Of a stretch of DNA of 64,000 nucleotides, positions 45,268 through 56,708 are shown piece by piece. The stretch is from Zhihengliuella salsuginis (GTDB taxonomy: Bacteria > Actinomycetota > Actinomycetes > Actinomycetales > Micrococcaceae): NCBI RefSeq assembly GCF_014651715.1, contig NZ_BMXK01000010.1, positions 102,928 through 166,927 of the forward strand. The letters run 5' to 3'. The notes beneath the pieces are model-generated. The model was not told where the DNA came from, did not search any database, and was given only the letters and a program-made list of their open reading frames with translations. Every line of letters starts with the position of its first letter. Position 1 is the stretch's first letter. Position numbers and translations under genes: made by a program.

Positions 45268-46698
45268 ATGCTCGTTCGGCTCCGCCTCGCGCGGATACTC
45301 AGAGCATTCGGACGACGGCTCGATCCCGGTCTCCGGTCGGCTGCCGCCACCCAGCGCCAGGTCCGCCGCACCCTCAGACCCCGCAATCCGGCCCAGGCCA
45401 TCGCCGCCGGTTTCCTCACGGCCATGTTCGCCGGGACGTTCCTGCTGATGCTGCCGGCCGCCACGCCGGGCGAAGGCGGCGCGACCTTCCTCGAGGCCTG
45501 GTTCACCGCCACCAGCGCCCTCTGCGTGACCGGCCTGATCGTCGTCGACACACCCACCTACTGGTCTGGCTTCGGGGAGGGCGTCATCGCGACCCTGATC
45601 CAGCTCGGCGGCTTCGGCGTCATGTCCTTCAGCGCCCTGCTCGGCGTCTTCATCATGGGCAAGCTCAATCTGCGCACCCGCGTCATGACCGCGGCGGAGA
45701 CCAAGCACCAGGACTTCGGCGACATCCGGGCCCTGCTGATCGGGATCGTCAAGGTGAGCCTGCTGACGGAGGCGACGGCCGCCGTCGTACTGTTCCTGAG
45801 GTTCTGGCTCGGGTATGACGAGACGCTGCCGCAGGCGGCGTGGAACGGGGTCTTCCACTCGATCTCCGCGTTCAACAACGCCGGATTCGCGCTCTACTCG
45901 GACAGCCTCATGCGCTATGCGGGAGATTGGATCGTCTCGCTGACGATCGCCGGCGCCGTCATCACCGGCGGGCTCGGATTCCCGGTGATCCTCGAGCTGC
46001 GCAAGCGCTTCAGACGGCCGCACCACTGGAGCATGCACACCAAGATCGTGCTCTGGGGGACCGCCATCCTGCTGACCGCCGGGACCGTGTTCTTCGCGCT
46101 GGTCGAGTGGACCAACCGCGCCGCGATCGGCAACCTCGACGGCGCGGACCGGCTGCTCGCCGCGTTCTTCCACTCGACCATGTCCCGAACCGCCGGATTC
46201 AACAGCGTGGACATCGCCGAGCTGCACCCGGTCTCGTGGCTCGCCACGGACATCCTGATGTTCATCGGCGGCGGCCCGGCCGGGACCGCGGGCGGGCTGA
46301 AGATCACCACGTTCGCCGTCCTGTTCTTCATCCTGTGGGCCGAGATCCGGGGCGAGAGCGCCGTCAACATCTTCCACAAACGGCTCTCCCGGTCGGTGCA
46401 CCGCCAGGCGATCTCCGTGGTGCTGCTCTCGCTGGCGGCCATCATGGCCTCCACCGTCTTCCTCATGCTCATCACCGACTTCGGCCAGGAGCGCATCCTC
46501 TTCGAGGTCGTCTCCGCCTACGCGACCGTCGGCCTGTCCACCGGTATCACCGCCGACCTCCCCGCGGCCGGCCAGGTCGTCATCATCTTCCTGATGTTCC
46601 TCGGCCGTCTCGGCCCGGTCACCTTGGCGACTTCGCTCGCCGTCCGCCACCGCAAGACCCATTTCGAATACCCGAAGGAGAGGCCTCTCATTGGCTAA
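45268..46698 (+). CDS. TrkH/KtrB-family potassium channel subunit
   Basis: A 476-residue K+ uptake subunit with four repeated membrane-pore-membrane units. Selectivity-filter glycines are visible in TSALCVTGLIV, SAFNNAGFAL, STMSRTAGFNS and SAYATVGLSTG. Length and sequence fit KtrB of Gram-positives. The next gene overlaps by eight bases and encodes the matching RCK regulator. The start is at leaderless distance from TAGGCT. In other Gram-positives Ktr systems are restrained by c-di-AMP. Confidence 0.93.
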   Translation: MLVRLRLARILRAFGRRLDPGLRSAAATQRQVRRTLRPRNPAQAIAAGFLTAMFAGTFLLMLPAATPGEGGATFLEAWFTATSALCVTGLIVVDTPTYWSGFGEGVIATLIQLGGFGVMSFSALLGVFIMGKLNLRTRVMTAAETKHQDFGDIRALLIGIVKVSLLTEATAAVVLFLRFWLGYDETLPQAAWNGVFHSISAFNNAGFALYSDSLMRYAGDWIVSLTIAGAVITGGLGFPVILELRKRFRRPHHWSMHTKIVLWGTAILLTAGTVFFALVEWTNRAAIGNLDGADRLLAAFFHSTMSRTAGFNSVDIAELHPVSWLATDILMFIGGGPAGTAGGLKITTFAVLFFILWAEIRGESAVNIFHKRLSRSVHRQAISVVLLSLAAIMASTVFLMLITDFGQERILFEVVSAYATVGLSTGITADLPAAGQVVIIFLMFLGRLGPVTLATSLAVRHRKTHFEYPKERPLIG

Positions 46699-47386
46699 GT
46701 CATTTCTCTCGCCCCACGGCGGCGACGCCGCGGGCAAGTCGCGTACGGTCGCGGTCATCGGCCTGGGCCGCTTCGGCGGCGCCCTGGCACTCGAACTGGA
46801 GTCGGCCGGCACCGAGGTCCTCGGCATCGACGCGAGCGCCGACCGGGTCCAGTCCTTCAACGGCCTGCTCACCCATGTGGTCCGTGCCGACTCCACCCAG
46901 GAGGAGGCCCTCCGGCAGTTGGCCGTGCACGAGCTCGACGTCGTCGTCCTGGCCATCGGCTCCGACCTCGAGGCCAGCATCCTGACGGCGTCCCGCCTGC
47001 TCAAGTTCGACAGGCCGGCCATCTGGGCGAAGGCGATCAGCGAACCCCACGGAGAGATCCTCGACCAGCTCGGCGTCCACCACGTCGTGCGACCGGAGCG
47101 CGACATGGGCCGCCGGGTCGCCCACCTGGTCCAGGGCGGCATCCGCGACTACGTCGAGCTCGACGCGGACTTCGTCCTGGTCCGCACGCGCGCACCGCAG
47201 GCGGGCCAGGACCGCCCCCTCGACGTCCTCGACCTCGACGCCAAATACAAGATCACGGTCGTCGCCGCGAAGCCGCTCGGCGGGCGCTGGCAGCCGACCC
47301 GGCCGCACACTGTCCTGCGCGACGGCGACGAGATCCTCATCGAGGGCGGCCGCGCCGCCACGGAGTCGTTCTCCCGCCTGCCGTAG
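46691..47386 (+). CDS. TrkA/KtrA-family potassium uptake regulator
   Basis: A 231-residue cytoplasmic RCK protein. Residues 15-140 form a Rossmann RCK_N domain (VAVIGLGRFGGALALELESA binds nucleotide); residues 150-231 are RCK_C, the part that binds c-di-AMP in several homologs. TTG start inside the end of the channel gene with AAGGAGAGG upstream, giving an eight-base overlap. It gates the KtrB-like channel. Confidence 0.93.
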   Translation: MAKSFLSPHGGDAAGKSRTVAVIGLGRFGGALALELESAGTEVLGIDASADRVQSFNGLLTHVVRADSTQEEALRQLAVHELDVVVLAIGSDLEASILTASRLLKFDRPAIWAKAISEPHGEILDQLGVHHVVRPERDMGRRVAHLVQGGIRDYVELDADFVLVRTRAPQAGQDRPLDVLDLDAKYKITVVAAKPLGGRWQPTRPHTVLRDGDEILIEGGRAATESFSRLP

Positions 47387-47469
47387 CCGGGGTACGACGG
47401 CGGCGCACGGCCTCCCAGCACCGGCGCGCGCTTCGCGGCGCCGCGAAGCCGGGTCGGCCGGACACGACG

Positions 47470-47509
47470 AAGCCCCGGTGGGGACTGCATGCAGTCCCCA
47501 CCGGGGCTT
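47470..47509. terminator. 40-bp perfect palindrome between ktrA-like gene and tRNA-Thr
   Basis: Two exact 20-bp arms (47470-47489 with 47490-47509) with no spacer. As RNA it would form a long GC stem with a tiny loop, acting as a terminator for the potassium operon and, in the other direction, for tRNA-Thr. Confidence 0.8.
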
Positions 47510-47519
47510 GTGCTCGGAG

Positions 47520-47593
47520 AGCCCCCTGCCGGATTCGAACCGGCGACCCTCTGTTTACAAGACAGATGCTCTGGCCAGCTGAGCTAAGGGGGC
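47520..47593 (-). tRNA. tRNA-Thr (anticodon TGT)
   Basis: Cloverleaf on the minus strand: acceptor GCCCCCT/AGGGGGC, D-arm TAGCTCAGCTGGCCAGAGC, anticodon loop CTTGTAA, T-loop GTTCGAATC, discriminator T. The CCA is not encoded, unlike the other three tRNAs here. Confidence 0.96.
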
Positions 47594-47664
47594 CTCGCTG
47601 CCCTCGCGGGCAACGAATCCAGATTAGCCGAGAAACCCCGGCAACCTAGAATCCACGGGACGGA

Positions 47665-48534
47665 TCAGCCGATGGCCTCTTCGACCCAGGCCACGAGGTC
47701 CGGGTTGGCGGCCTGGTCCCACTCCTCGCCGTTGAGCCACGTGCTCGGCGTGCCGGGGACGGCATCGGCGCTGGCCGCCGCCGTGGCGAAGGCCGCGAAG
47801 GGGCGGTACTTCATGGAATCGATGCAGCCCTCGAGGCCTTCGGCCCCATTGTCCGCGGCCATCGCGGCCAGCTCCGCGTTCGTCATCTCGCCCTCGCTGT
47901 AGTGGCCGAAGACCGCTGCCGCGTAGTCCATGTACGCTTCGGGGGCCTCGTTGGCCACGCAGGCCAGCGCATTGGCCCCACGCGAGGAGAAGTTCGTGGA
48001 CGAGTTCCCGTCGAGGAAGGCGATGTTGCGGTATTCGAGGACCACGTCACCGCTGGCGACCCACTCCTTGAGCTGGTCCGAGTACTGCTGCTCGAAACTG
48101 GAGCAGTGCACGCAGTTCACGTCCACGTAGACGACGAGCTCGGCCGGGTCGCCCGAGTCGTCCAGGCCGCGCGGGGCCGGCGGCGTGCCCGGCTCGGCCG
48201 CTTCGCCGGCGTCGTTCACGGTGATGGTGCGGTCTCCGGTGAGTTCCGGGTCGACGGTCACGCCGCCGTCGCCGTCGGAGACGAGGACGATGCCGCCGTG
48301 CTCGTTGCCGCCTTCAGGGATCGCCCCGGATTCCGGGACCTCCGCGGTGCGCTGCTGCACGACGATCATGACGACGAGCGCGATGACGAGCACCATCGCG
48401 CCGATGACGCCCAGCTTCACGAACAGCGACTTCCGCTTCGCAGCGGCCGCCTGCTCTTCGTGGAGTTTGCGGGCGGCCTCGCGCGCTGAGGAAGTCCGTT
48501 CGGCCTTGGTGGGACGGTTCGAGGAAGCAGCCAT
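47665..48534 (-). CDS. Membrane-anchored DsbA-like thiol-disulfide protein
   Basis: A 289-residue protein: charged cytoplasmic head, one membrane helix (about 38-60), a linker, then a DsbA-type thioredoxin fold with CVHC at 141-144 (VYVDVNCVHCSSFEQQYSD) and the cis-Pro loop PGTPSTWLNG. It would form or move disulfides in exported proteins. A further Cys pair (LACVAN, EGCIDSM) may form a structural bond. AAAGGA precedes the ATG. It is divergent from otsA, with a shared 109-bp promoter region. Confidence 0.9.
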   Translation of the reverse strand: MAASSNRPTKAERTSSAREAARKLHEEQAAAAKRKSLFVKLGVIGAMVLVIALVVMIVVQQRTAEVPESGAIPEGGNEHGGIVLVSDGDGGVTVDPELTGDRTITVNDAGEAAEPGTPPAPRGLDDSGDPAELVVYVDVNCVHCSSFEQQYSDQLKEWVASGDVVLEYRNIAFLDGNSSTNFSSRGANALACVANEAPEAYMDYAAAVFGHYSEGEMTNAELAAMAADNGAEGLEGCIDSMKYRPFAAFATAAASADAVPGTPSTWLNGEEWDQAANPDLVAWVEEAIG

Positions 48535-48643
48535 GCGGCAGTGTCCTTTTCTGTCGACGACGACGAAAGATGTCATCGCTATTTTAGAGGACACTATAGG
48601 CTCAAAGAGACAGTGCTTGATCCACACACCGAAGGAGAGACAC

Positions 48644-50170
<1,527 letters not shown>

Positions 50171-50178
50171 GAGCCGCG

Positions 50179-50964
50179 ATGCTGCCCGACGAACTCCGCG
50201 CCGCCGTCGAGAACCTCGCCGCGGTCCCCCACCTGCTCGTGGCCCTGGACTTCGACGGGACGCTGGCCCCGTTCGTGGACCGCCCGGAGGACGCCCGCGC
50301 GCTGCCGGGCTCGGCGGAGGCGCTGGCCCGCCTCGCCGAACCCGGCGCCGCCGGTGCCGAACCGCGTACGACGACGGCGCTGCTCTCCGGGCGCCATCTG
50401 GAGAGCCTGCGCCTGGTCGCCAGGCCGCCGGAGCACGTGCTGCTGGTCGGCAGCCACGGAGCCGAGCGGTACAGCCCGGAGACCGGGGATGAGCCGCTCA
50501 CCCTGACGGACGGGCAGGAGACCCTGCTGGCGGCGGCGACCGCGGCACTGCGGGACATCACCGCGGCGTTCGCCGGCGCACGGCTGGAGCACAAGCCGTC
50601 CGGCGTCGTCCTGCATGTGCGGCAGTGTTCGACCGCCGACGGCGAGGCCGCACTGTCCGGGGCCCGCGCCGCGCTGGACGGCACGCCCGGGATCCACGTG
50701 ACGGAGGGGAAGGCCGTGCTCGAGGCCGCCGTCGTCCGGGTGGACAAGGGCGTCGGGCTCGACTGGCTGCGGCGCGTCAGCGGGGCCGGAACCGTGGTCT
50801 TCGCCGGCGACGACGTGACTGATGAGCACGCGTTCTCCACCCTCGGGCCCGACGATCTGGGATTGAAGGTCGGCGGCGGGGAGACGGGCGCCGAATTCCG
50901 CGTCGGCACGTTGGCGGATGTGACGGAGTTTTTGAATCTGCTCACTTCTGTGAGAAGGTTGTGA
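50179..50964 (+). CDS. otsB: Trehalose-6-phosphate phosphatase
   Basis: A 261-residue HAD phosphatase: nucleophile motif DFDGTLAPF (about 24-32), the Lys region LEHKPSGVVLH, and the metal motif FAGDDVTDEHAF. It converts trehalose-6-phosphate to trehalose. AGGAG overlaps the otsA stop. Its own stop codon lies inside a perfect CRP/GlxR-type palindrome that precedes the MsiK-like gene. Confidence 0.95.
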   Translation: MLPDELRAAVENLAAVPHLLVALDFDGTLAPFVDRPEDARALPGSAEALARLAEPGAAGAEPRTTTALLSGRHLESLRLVARPPEHVLLVGSHGAERYSPETGDEPLTLTDGQETLLAAATAALRDITAAFAGARLEHKPSGVVLHVRQCSTADGEAALSGARAALDGTPGIHVTEGKAVLEAAVVRVDKGVGLDWLRRVSGAGTVVFAGDDVTDEHAFSTLGPDDLGLKVGGGETGAEFRVGTLADVTEFLNLLTSVRRL

Positions 50965-50976
50965 CACCTATCACAA
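50959..50976. promoter_or_regulatory. Perfect CRP/GlxR-type site upstream of msiK-like gene
   Basis: TTGTGA-N6-TCACAA is fully symmetric and matches the consensus TGTGA-N6-TCACA exactly. It starts in the last codons of otsB (the TGA stop is inside it) and ends 47 bp before the ATPase ATG. Cyclic-AMP receptor homologs use such sites in Actinobacteria. Confidence 0.7.
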
Positions 50977-51023
50977 CGGATCGTCGGGCACGTACCTGCC
51001 CGTGAAGGGAACACAACAAAATC

Positions 51024-52043
<1,020 letters not shown>

Positions 52044-52113
52044 GCGCTGACCCGTAGAAACGCCTGCTCGGGCCGCACCAGATAGCGTCAGGCACGCGGC
52101 AGAGCAGACAGCG

Positions 52114-52152
52114 CAAGAGGGGTTACCGTCCACTGGATGGTAACCCCTCTTG
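52114..52152. terminator. Terminator between msiK-like gene and GH13 gene
   Basis: Long stem (52114-52131 with 52135-52152, one G-T pair) with a three-base loop, followed on the plus strand by TTGTTGTGT. It serves convergent genes. Confidence 0.85.
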
Positions 52153-52209
52153 TTGTGTGCCCCCGCTTGTGATGTGCGCGGGCCGGGGCGCGTTCGCGGG
52201 CCCCTTGCC

Positions 52210-54132
52210 CTACGGATGCTCGACGCCCGGCAGCAGCCACACGGCTGCGTCCGGCCCGCCCCGCCCGCGCAAGGTGACGGCGCCGTCGTCGTGCTCCACC
52301 ACGACGCCGCCCTGCCCCGCCCTGTCCTGCACCGTGGCGGCCAACCGCCACTCGTCGGGGCTCGCCGGGGAGACGACGGCGGCGTCGAGGGTGACCTCAA
52401 AATCGTCCCGGGCCGCGACCACGAGCGCCGACTCGTCGGCGTGCTCGCGGACGAAGATCAGCACGTCAGACCCGGCGTGCACCCACCGGATGCCGCCGTC
52501 GAGCAGGGCCGGGCTCTGCGAGCGCACGCGCCCCAACTCGCCGTACAGCCCGCGCAGGTCTTCGCCGATGCGGGACCGGTCATTCCAGGGCATCGGCGTG
52601 CGCGAGGCCTCGCCGTTCCACCCGGTCAGCCCGAATTCGTCCCCCATAAACACCATGGGGATGCCGGGCATCGTGTACTGCAGGGCGACGCCGACCGCCT
52701 GCCCGCCCGGCCGCATCACGTGCGCGGCCCGGGCGGTGTCGTGCGTATCGAGCGCGTTCATGTTGCACCGGCGCACCGTCCACGGGAACCCGGACACAAA
52801 ATCCAGGTGCGTGGCTAGGAAGTCCTCGCCGTCGATCCGCTCGGCGCGCTCCGGCGGCACGCCGAAGAACCAGGGCTCCCCCGCCGGCTCGTGGTCACCG
52901 GCGAGCCAGTGCCACAGCGGGCGCGTGAAGTTGGTGTAGGTCATGGCGCCCTGCCACGTGTCGCCCTGAAAGTCTGCGGCGGCGTCGCACGTCGACTCGG
53001 CCAGCAGCATCGCGTCCGGCTTGACCTCGTGGAGGCGGCGGCGGATCAGGGCGGCGACCTCGTGGTTGAGATCGTCGCGGCCCTGGCGGCCGGTCATGTT
53101 GCCGACGTCGATCCGCCAGCCATCAAAGTTGAACGGCGGCTTGAGCCAGCGCGCCACCATCGAGTCGTCGTCGAGGACGAACCGCTCCCGGAGCTTCTGC
53201 GAGTTCCAATTGAACTTGGGCAAAGAATCGACGCCGAGCCACGCCACGTAGTTTTTGTGGTCCTCATCGAAGTAGTAGTATTCGGCCTCGGGCGCAGCAG
53301 CGCTGGCGCGGGCCGCACGGAACCACTCGTGCGCGTCTCCGGAGTGGTTGGTGGTGAGGTCGCCGATCACGCGCAGACCCCGCGCGTGCGCCGCCTCCAC
53401 CAGCTCGACGAGCGCCGAGTCCCCGCCGAGCAGCGGGTCGACCCCAGAAAAGTCGGAGGCGTCGTAGCGGTGGTTGGAACGCGCGGGGAACATCGGCGTC
53501 AGGTACAGCACCGTAGCGCCGAGCCCTTGAATATGGTCCAGCTTCTCCGTGATCCCGGGCAGGTCGCCGCCGAAGAACTGGTACGGGGTCTCCGGGCTGC
53601 GCCCGAACACCTCGCTAGTATCCCAGTCGCAGGCGATCGCCCACTCCGGCGTCGGGTGCAGGTCCGCCTGCTCCGAGCGGGCAAACCGGTCCGGAAACAC
53701 TTGGTACATGGCGGACTGGTGTACCCAATCGGGCGTCGGGTCCGCCACCGTGCGGTCCAGCGCGACGACCCGGAAGTCGTGGTCATCGCGCACGTCCCGG
53801 TTGAAGAAGCCGGCCGCGTTGAGCCAGTGCGTCCGCCCGCCGAGGCGAATCGCCCAGCGGTAACGCTGCACGGGGTTGATGACGCTCAGCTCGGCGCTAT
53901 ACCAATCCCACGGTACGACGTCGCTGCCGCCCACGGGTGCGGCGGCGTCGTAGTGGGGTTCACCGTCGCGCACGCTGCGCAACCAGACGCCGTCAACCTC
54001 GCCGAGGCTGCGCGGCACGCGCAGCCGAACGGTGACCTTCTCCCCCAGCTCGGGGAACGCGTTAGAGACGCAGAGCGCGGACCCATCGTGATGCGGCCAG
54101 CGGGCAATGCTCTGCAGGGACGTGATACTCAT
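52210..54132 (-). CDS. GH13 neopullulanase/maltodextrin glucosidase-like enzyme
   Basis: A 640-residue cytoplasmic GH13 enzyme with an N-terminal beta-rich domain (about 1-130). Conserved regions: DLTTNHSGDAHEW (I), GWRIDVGNM with nucleophile Asp (II), LLAESTCD with acid Glu (III), LDTHDTAR (IV). The first domain and length suit neopullulanase or maltogenic amylase, which trim maltodextrins. GAGGGG precedes the ATG. Last gene of the malE-malF-malG unit, 27 bp after malG. It complements the GH13 enzyme at 58165-59913. Confidence 0.92.
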   Translation of the reverse strand: MSITSLQSIARWPHHDGSALCVSNAFPELGEKVTVRLRVPRSLGEVDGVWLRSVRDGEPHYDAAAPVGGSDVVPWDWYSAELSVINPVQRYRWAIRLGGRTHWLNAAGFFNRDVRDDHDFRVVALDRTVADPTPDWVHQSAMYQVFPDRFARSEQADLHPTPEWAIACDWDTSEVFGRSPETPYQFFGGDLPGITEKLDHIQGLGATVLYLTPMFPARSNHRYDASDFSGVDPLLGGDSALVELVEAAHARGLRVIGDLTTNHSGDAHEWFRAARASAAAPEAEYYYFDEDHKNYVAWLGVDSLPKFNWNSQKLRERFVLDDDSMVARWLKPPFNFDGWRIDVGNMTGRQGRDDLNHEVAALIRRRLHEVKPDAMLLAESTCDAAADFQGDTWQGAMTYTNFTRPLWHWLAGDHEPAGEPWFFGVPPERAERIDGEDFLATHLDFVSGFPWTVRRCNMNALDTHDTARAAHVMRPGGQAVGVALQYTMPGIPMVFMGDEFGLTGWNGEASRTPMPWNDRSRIGEDLRGLYGELGRVRSQSPALLDGGIRWVHAGSDVLIFVREHADESALVVAARDDFEVTLDAAVVSPASPDEWRLAATVQDRAGQGGVVVEHDDGAVTLRGRGGPDAAVWLLPGVEHP

Positions 54133-54159
54133 GCGATTCCCCTCGCAGTTGGGTGGGCG

Positions 54160-55074
54160 TTACCCCTTCACACTGCCAGAGGTCAGGCCGGAGGTGATGT
54201 AACGCTGCAGGTACAAGAACAGGGCCATGACCGGGACGGCCGCGAGCACGGCGCCGGCGGCGAAGACCCCCCAGTTCTCGCTGCGCTGCTGGGCCACGTA
54301 GGAATACAGACCCACGGCGAGGGTCTGCGTATCCGGGTCCGTCAACACCACAGAGGCGATGACGAAGTCGCTCGAGATACCGATGAACGCGAGCAGGCCG
54401 ACGACTGCCAGGATCGGCGTCACCAGGGGCAGGATGATCCGGAAGAAGACCTGCATGTGGGAGGCGCCGTCGATACGGGCGGACTCGTCGAGGGACTGCG
54501 GGACCGTGTTGAAGAACCCGTACATCAGGTAGGTGTTCACGCCGAGCGCGCCGCCGAGGTAGACCATGATGAGGCCGAGTGACGTGCCCAGGCCGATGGC
54601 CGGGATGATGTCACCGAGGTAGTTCAGCAGCAGGAACAGGGCGACGACGGCGAGCAGCTGCGGGAACATCTGCAGCAGCAGGAGGGCCAACAGGCTGAAG
54701 CGACGGCCCGCGAAACGCATGCGGGAGAAGGCATACGCGGCGCATGCGCCCAGGAAGACGGTGCCGGCGCTGGCGGTCAGCCCGATGACGAGCGTGTTGA
54801 TGAGCCACTTGCCGAACGGGCGATCGGGATCCGAGAAGAGGTCCACGAAGTTCTGCAGGCCGACGTTGGTGAAGAGGCTGGTGGTGCCCGCCATGGTACC
54901 GGTGGGGTTCAGTGCCGCGGAGAGCACGTAGACCAGCGGGAAGATCGAGAAGAGAGTGGCGGCGATCGCGACGACGTGGCGCCAGCCCTTCTCCTTGAAC
55001 CAGCGGCCGAAGGACATCTTGACCTGCGGGATGTGTTCCACCGGCGTGCGGGTGGATGTCTGTGAGGTGCTCAT
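54160..55074 (-). CDS. malG: Maltose/maltodextrin ABC permease MalG
   Basis: A 304-residue CUT1 permease with six helices and EAA loop SLDESARIDGASHMQVFF. The ending SGLTSGSVKG is close to E. coli MalG. It overlaps the malF stop by one base (TAATG). A longer frame upstream is a malF shadow. Confidence 0.95.
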   Translation of the reverse strand: MSTSQTSTRTPVEHIPQVKMSFGRWFKEKGWRHVVAIAATLFSIFPLVYVLSAALNPTGTMAGTTSLFTNVGLQNFVDLFSDPDRPFGKWLINTLVIGLTASAGTVFLGACAAYAFSRMRFAGRRFSLLALLLLQMFPQLLAVVALFLLLNYLGDIIPAIGLGTSLGLIMVYLGGALGVNTYLMYGFFNTVPQSLDESARIDGASHMQVFFRIILPLVTPILAVVGLLAFIGISSDFVIASVVLTDPDTQTLAVGLYSYVAQQRSENWGVFAAGAVLAAVPVMALFLYLQRYITSGLTSGSVKG

Positions 55075-56699
55075 TAGTTGATCTCCTCCAGAGCCTTGGT
55101 CTTGCGGAAGCTGATGGCCGAGATGACGCCGACCACGATGAAGATGATGATCGCCAGCGCGCTGGCCAAGCCGTAGTCGCGCCCGGCGCCGCCGAAGGCG
55201 ACCTTGTAGACCATCGTGATGAGGATGTCCGTAGCACCGATGTCGAGATTCGTGTCGTCGAAGCGCGGCCCACCGCCGGTGAGCATGTAGATCACGTTGA
55301 AGTTGTTGAAGTTGAACGCGAAGGAGGAAATCAGCAGCGGGGCCAGTGAGACGAGCAGCAGCGGCAGCTTGATGACCCGGAAGATGGTCCACGCGCCTGC
55401 GCCGTCGATGCGGGCGGCTTCCTCCACGTCCTCCGGGAGCGACTGCAGCGCGCCCGTGCAGACGAGGAACATGTACGGGTAGCCGAGCCAGATGTTCACG
55501 ATCAGCACGGAGATCTTCGACAGCACCGGGTCCGTCAGCCACGGGATGTAGGCTCCGCCGAGGATCGCGTTGTTGATGAAGCCGAACTCGGCGTTCATGA
55601 GTCCGGACCAGACGAGGCCGGACAGGAACGCCGGGAACGCGTACGGCAGGATCATGAGGATGCGGTAGATCCGTTTGCCCTTCAGGTCCGCCCGGTTGAA
55701 CGCGATGGCGAGGAAGATTCCGAGCGCGAAGGTTGCGGCGACGGAGATGCCGGCGAAGGCGAACGTCCAGAGGATGACCGAGAGCAGCGGTCCCCGGAGG
55801 TTCTGGTCGGTGAAGGCGCGGACGAAGTTGTCGAAGCCGACGTTGATCTTCCAGCCGACGCCGAGCGTGCTGCCGTCCTCTGCTTGGAAGGTGCCCTCCC
55901 CGGAGTCGGTGTAGACCTTCCCGGAGCTGACATCGGTAAAGGTGTCGGCGGCTTCGTCGTAGACGAGCCGCGGCTTGAAGACGTAGGCGGTGGACCCGTC
56001 CTGCGTCTGGAGGGTGCCGTCGTCGAGGTTGTCGCTGATCGGCACCACGAGGTCGGCCACCTCGCCCTGCCGGGCGAGGATGTCGCCAAAGGCCAGGGTC
56101 GTGTATCCGTCGAGCCCGACCGCCTTGCCGGTGGAGTCGAGCTGGGCCGACTCCACCGGTTCGAGCGGTTCCTCTGCGGTGCCGACGCTGACGTTGCCGT
56201 CAGGATCGGTCACCAGCAGAGCGAGCTCGCCGCCGTCGTCAAGGACGGTGGCAGCGTATTGCGGTGAATCGGGGACCCGTTCCAAGGCGGACAACTGAAT
56301 CGAGTCGATGGCATCTTCTTTGGACGAGTTGTGCCCATCGCCGTAGTTGGTGAACGCGATGTAGGTCGAAAAGACCATCGCGAACACCTGGAACAGCAGC
56401 AGGAACAGGATCCCCGGCGCCAGATACTTGGCGGGCAGGCCGCCGCGGCGCAGATAGATCCAGTTGATGCCGATCGTCACGATCAGGCTGACCGCAAAGA
56501 CCAGCCACTCGCCGTTGATCGCCAGCTGGAACAGGGCGAACGCCGCGATGGCGTCGACGAATCCCAGCAGGAGGATTTTGGCCACGATCCCGATCATGCC
56601 GTCGGGGTTCGTGGGCAGGCGGCGGCCCCCGCGGCCGGTCCCCTTCGGACCGGCCGCGGGCGCTACGGCGCCCCGGGTGGAGGTTGATTCACCGTTCAC
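55074..56699 (-). CDS. malF: Maltose/maltodextrin ABC permease MalF with large extracytoplasmic loop
   Basis: A 541-residue permease. Three helices (about 38-115) are followed by a hydrophilic loop of about 180 residues (118-300) and then the conserved permease core with EAA loop VEEAARIDGAGAWTIF. The loop recalls the P2 loop of E. coli MalF that contacts MalE, though here its partner is a lipoprotein. GTG start nine bases after malE. Confidence 0.95.
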   Translation of the reverse strand: MNGESTSTRGAVAPAAGPKGTGRGGRRLPTNPDGMIGIVAKILLLGFVDAIAAFALFQLAINGEWLVFAVSLIVTIGINWIYLRRGGLPAKYLAPGILFLLLFQVFAMVFSTYIAFTNYGDGHNSSKEDAIDSIQLSALERVPDSPQYAATVLDDGGELALLVTDPDGNVSVGTAEEPLEPVESAQLDSTGKAVGLDGYTTLAFGDILARQGEVADLVVPISDNLDDGTLQTQDGSTAYVFKPRLVYDEAADTFTDVSSGKVYTDSGEGTFQAEDGSTLGVGWKINVGFDNFVRAFTDQNLRGPLLSVILWTFAFAGISVAATFALGIFLAIAFNRADLKGKRIYRILMILPYAFPAFLSGLVWSGLMNAEFGFINNAILGGAYIPWLTDPVLSKISVLIVNIWLGYPYMFLVCTGALQSLPEDVEEAARIDGAGAWTIFRVIKLPLLLVSLAPLLISSFAFNFNNFNVIYMLTGGGPRFDDTNLDIGATDILITMVYKVAFGGAGRDYGLASALAIIIFIVVGVISAISFRKTKALEEIN

Positions 56700-56708
56700 G
56701 CGTTATAC

